From DATLWN01 sp964422615 (GTDB lineage Bacteria; Pseudomonadota; Zetaproteobacteria; Mariprofundales; Mariprofundaceae): a stretch of 7,115 nt of DNA. Position numbers and translations under genes: made by a program. The notes beneath the pieces are model-generated. The model had not been told where the DNA came from. It saw nothing but the letters and a program-made list of their open reading frames with translations, and made no database searches. Every line of letters begins with the position of its first letter. Within the stretch, counting starts at the first letter, position 1. Below are positions 6,217 through 7,115 of the stretch, one piece after another. The DNA is taken from the NCBI GenBank assembly GCA_964422615.1, contig CAYRBJ010000052.1, positions 1-7,115 on the forward strand, read 5' to 3'.

Positions 6217-6489
6217 GTGACAGTCGTTCCGCATGTACAGATCATGAGCCGTATGGACTGTTGCCTGTGTGATGAGGCGGCCGAGGTCGTGGCCGAAGCC
6301 GGCCGACGCCGCCTGTGCACATGGGAGAAGGTGGACATTGATACCGATGAAGCACTTCATCGGCGCTACGGCCTCGATATCCCGGTGGTCCTGATCGATG
6401 GCGAGGCCTGTTTCAGGCATCACGTGGAGTCATCGCAACTCGAGAACATGCTGGTGGTTAAGCACCGGGAAAGGGGAATGCAGGCATGA
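6217..6489 (+). CDS. Glutaredoxin-like protein with CxxC motif (DUF836-type)
   Basis: This small thioredoxin-fold protein of 90 aa has no signal peptide and is probably cytoplasmic. Residues 7-18 read VQIMSRMDCCLC: a first beta strand followed by the CxxC redox site (C15-C16-L17-C18), in the manner of the YSRPGCHLC motif of glutaredoxin-like DUF836 proteins. VDID (about 40-43), RYGLDIPVVLIDGE with the expected cis-Pro, and a C-terminal helix complete the fold. I chose GTG 6217, because the ATG at 6244 would remove the first strand. AGGGAGG at 6196-6202 is 14 nt upstream, rather far, and translation may depend on readthrough from degP, whose stop is 1 nt before. The stop overlaps the next start (ATGA), so it is coupled to the TlpA-like gene. 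The site has an extra vicinal Cys16. Substrate and partner are unknown. Confidence 0.85.
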   Translation: MTVVPHVQIMSRMDCCLCDEAAEVVAEAGRRRLCTWEKVDIDTDEALHRRYGLDIPVVLIDGEACFRHHVESSQLENMLVVKHRERGMQA

Positions 6490-7016
6490 TCAAGCGTTGG
6501 CTGGTTGCTCTTGCCGTTTTGGGGGTGGCCATCGGCCTGGCCTGGAAGTCACTGCCGACCGTCAACCAGCCGCCCAAGCTGAATACGCGCGAGCTGCCAT
6601 TTTCCCTGAAGGATCTGAAAGGTAAGATAGAGTCGCTTCCGAAGGGCAAGGTGGTGCTGCTGAACTTCTGGGCCACATGGTGCCCCCCTTGCCGCGAGGA
6701 GATACCGTCTCTGGTCATGCTGCAGCGCAAGTTCGCCAAAAAGGGCCTGGCCGTGGTGGCCGTGTCGGTGGACAAGAACGTGGATGACGTGATCAGTTTT
6801 GCCCGCGAGTACGATTTGTCCTACCAGATACTCCATGATCCGAATGCCGCCGTATCTCAGGAATATGGCGTGTACAAGTATCCGGAAACTTTTCTCATTG
6901 ATCGCCATGGCATCATCCGCCAGCATCTGATAGGCGCCGTCAACTGGATGAGCGCACCGATCCAGCAGGGAATCGAGGGGATGCTGCATGAACCAGGAGG
7001 ATCCAAGGCCAGCTGA
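6486..7016 (+). CDS. Membrane-anchored TlpA/ResA-type thioredoxin
   Basis: The product of 176 aa is a TlpA/ResA-family thiol-disulfide oxidoreductase, normally a reductant of periplasmic disulfides, for example in cytochrome c or cytochrome oxidase maturation. MIKRW and a hydrophobic segment (about 5-20) form an N-terminal anchor without an obvious cleavage site, so the domain should face the periplasm. The active site WCPPC is at 65-69 within LLNFWATWCPPCREEIPSL, with the glutamate-rich turn typical of the family; the cis-Pro is P133 in KYPETFLID. There is the usual insertion between strand and helix (VSVDKNVDDVISFA). AAGGGGA at 6471-6477 is 8 nt before the ATG. The start overlaps the glutaredoxin-like gene by 4 nt and the end overlaps ligA by 29 nt. 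No cytochrome c biogenesis gene is visible, so its target is open. Confidence 0.92.
   Translation: MIKRWLVALAVLGVAIGLAWKSLPTVNQPPKLNTRELPFSLKDLKGKIESLPKGKVVLLNFWATWCPPCREEIPSLVMLQRKFAKKGLAVVAVSVDKNVDDVISFAREYDLSYQILHDPNAAVSQEYGVYKYPETFLIDRHGIIRQHLIGAVNWMSAPIQQGIEGMLHEPGGSKAS
6975..6980 (+). promoter_or_regulatory. Ribosome binding site supporting the ligA start at 6988
   Basis: GAGGGG lies 7 nt before the ATG at 6988, inside the tlpA-like gene. The alternative TTG at 7036 has no comparable site. Confidence 0.65.
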
Positions 7017-7115
7017 TTCCGGGCATCGCACCGGATTGCATGCACGCATCGATGACCTGCGCCGGGAACTCAGGGAACACAATTACCGCTACTACGTGCT
7101 CGATGATCCGGCTAT
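6988..7115 (+). CDS. ligA: NAD-dependent DNA ligase, N-terminal start only
   Basis: LigA seals nicks in DNA using NAD+ as cofactor. Only 42 codons plus 2 bases are in the window. After a weakly conserved lead of about 16 residues, the text HARIDDLRRELREHNYRYYVLDDPA matches the start of LigA domain Ia, in which the conserved tyrosines of the YYVLD-like block bind the NMN half of NAD+ (compare HHEYLYHVMDAPE in E. coli). The adenylation domain with its KxDG lysine lies beyond the window. I place the start at ATG 6988, supported by GAGGGG 7 nt upstream, which makes a 29-nt overlap with the TlpA-like gene. Starting at TTG 7036 would give a length nearer to E. coli but lacks a ribosome site. With so little sequence the call rests on this one motif. 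Confidence 0.85.
   Translation, partial: MNQEDPRPADSGHRTGLHARIDDLRRELREHNYRYYVLDDPA

Overview
This looks like a core-genome segment of a GC-rich proteobacterium, most likely gammaproteobacterial or a close deep-branching relative. Three things point there. RpoA, L17, NadB, RseC and the Do-type protease all resemble their gamma-proteobacterial counterparts. The ribosomal order rpsD-rpoA-rplQ is the usual one. nadB stands divergent to an rseC (mucC) gene, as it does beside the sigma-E operon of gammaproteobacteria. The zinc-type S4 protein is not what common enterics or pseudomonads carry, so I would not name a genus.

Layout. Positions 1-2136 (+) hold the end of the alpha ribosomal operon: rpsD (5' end cut off by the window), rpoA and rplQ, closed by a strong intrinsic terminator at 2158-2186. 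Positions 2277-4150 (-) hold a two-gene unit: nadB (L-aspartate oxidase, first step of de novo NAD synthesis), then an acylphosphatase gene whose GTG start overlaps the nadB stop. From 4256 (+) runs a rightward set: rseC, a periplasmic Do-family serine protease (degP/mucD), a small glutaredoxin-like protein, a membrane-anchored TlpA/ResA-type thioredoxin, and the first 42 codons of ligA (NAD-dependent DNA ligase), cut off by the window end. The last three are tightly packed: degP-grx gap 1 nt, grx-tlpA overlap 4 nt, tlpA-ligA overlap 29 nt.

How the genes relate. The left part serves translation and transcription. The right part has an envelope-stress and thiol-redox character: RseC carries a cysteine cluster, DegP refolds or degrades damaged periplasmic proteins, and the glutaredoxin-like and TlpA-like proteins handle dithiol chemistry on the two sides of the membrane. 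The most notable feature is what is absent. In many gammaproteobacteria rpoE/algU, rseA/mucA and rseB/mucB lie between nadB and rseC/mucC; here nadB and rseC face each other across 105 nt, so rseC-degP look like the remains of, or a split from, the sigma-E operon.

I see no mobile element, CRISPR array, tRNA or rRNA, and no gene-free stretch over 300 bases. I found no convincing undescribed system; the findings are modest variations on known themes.
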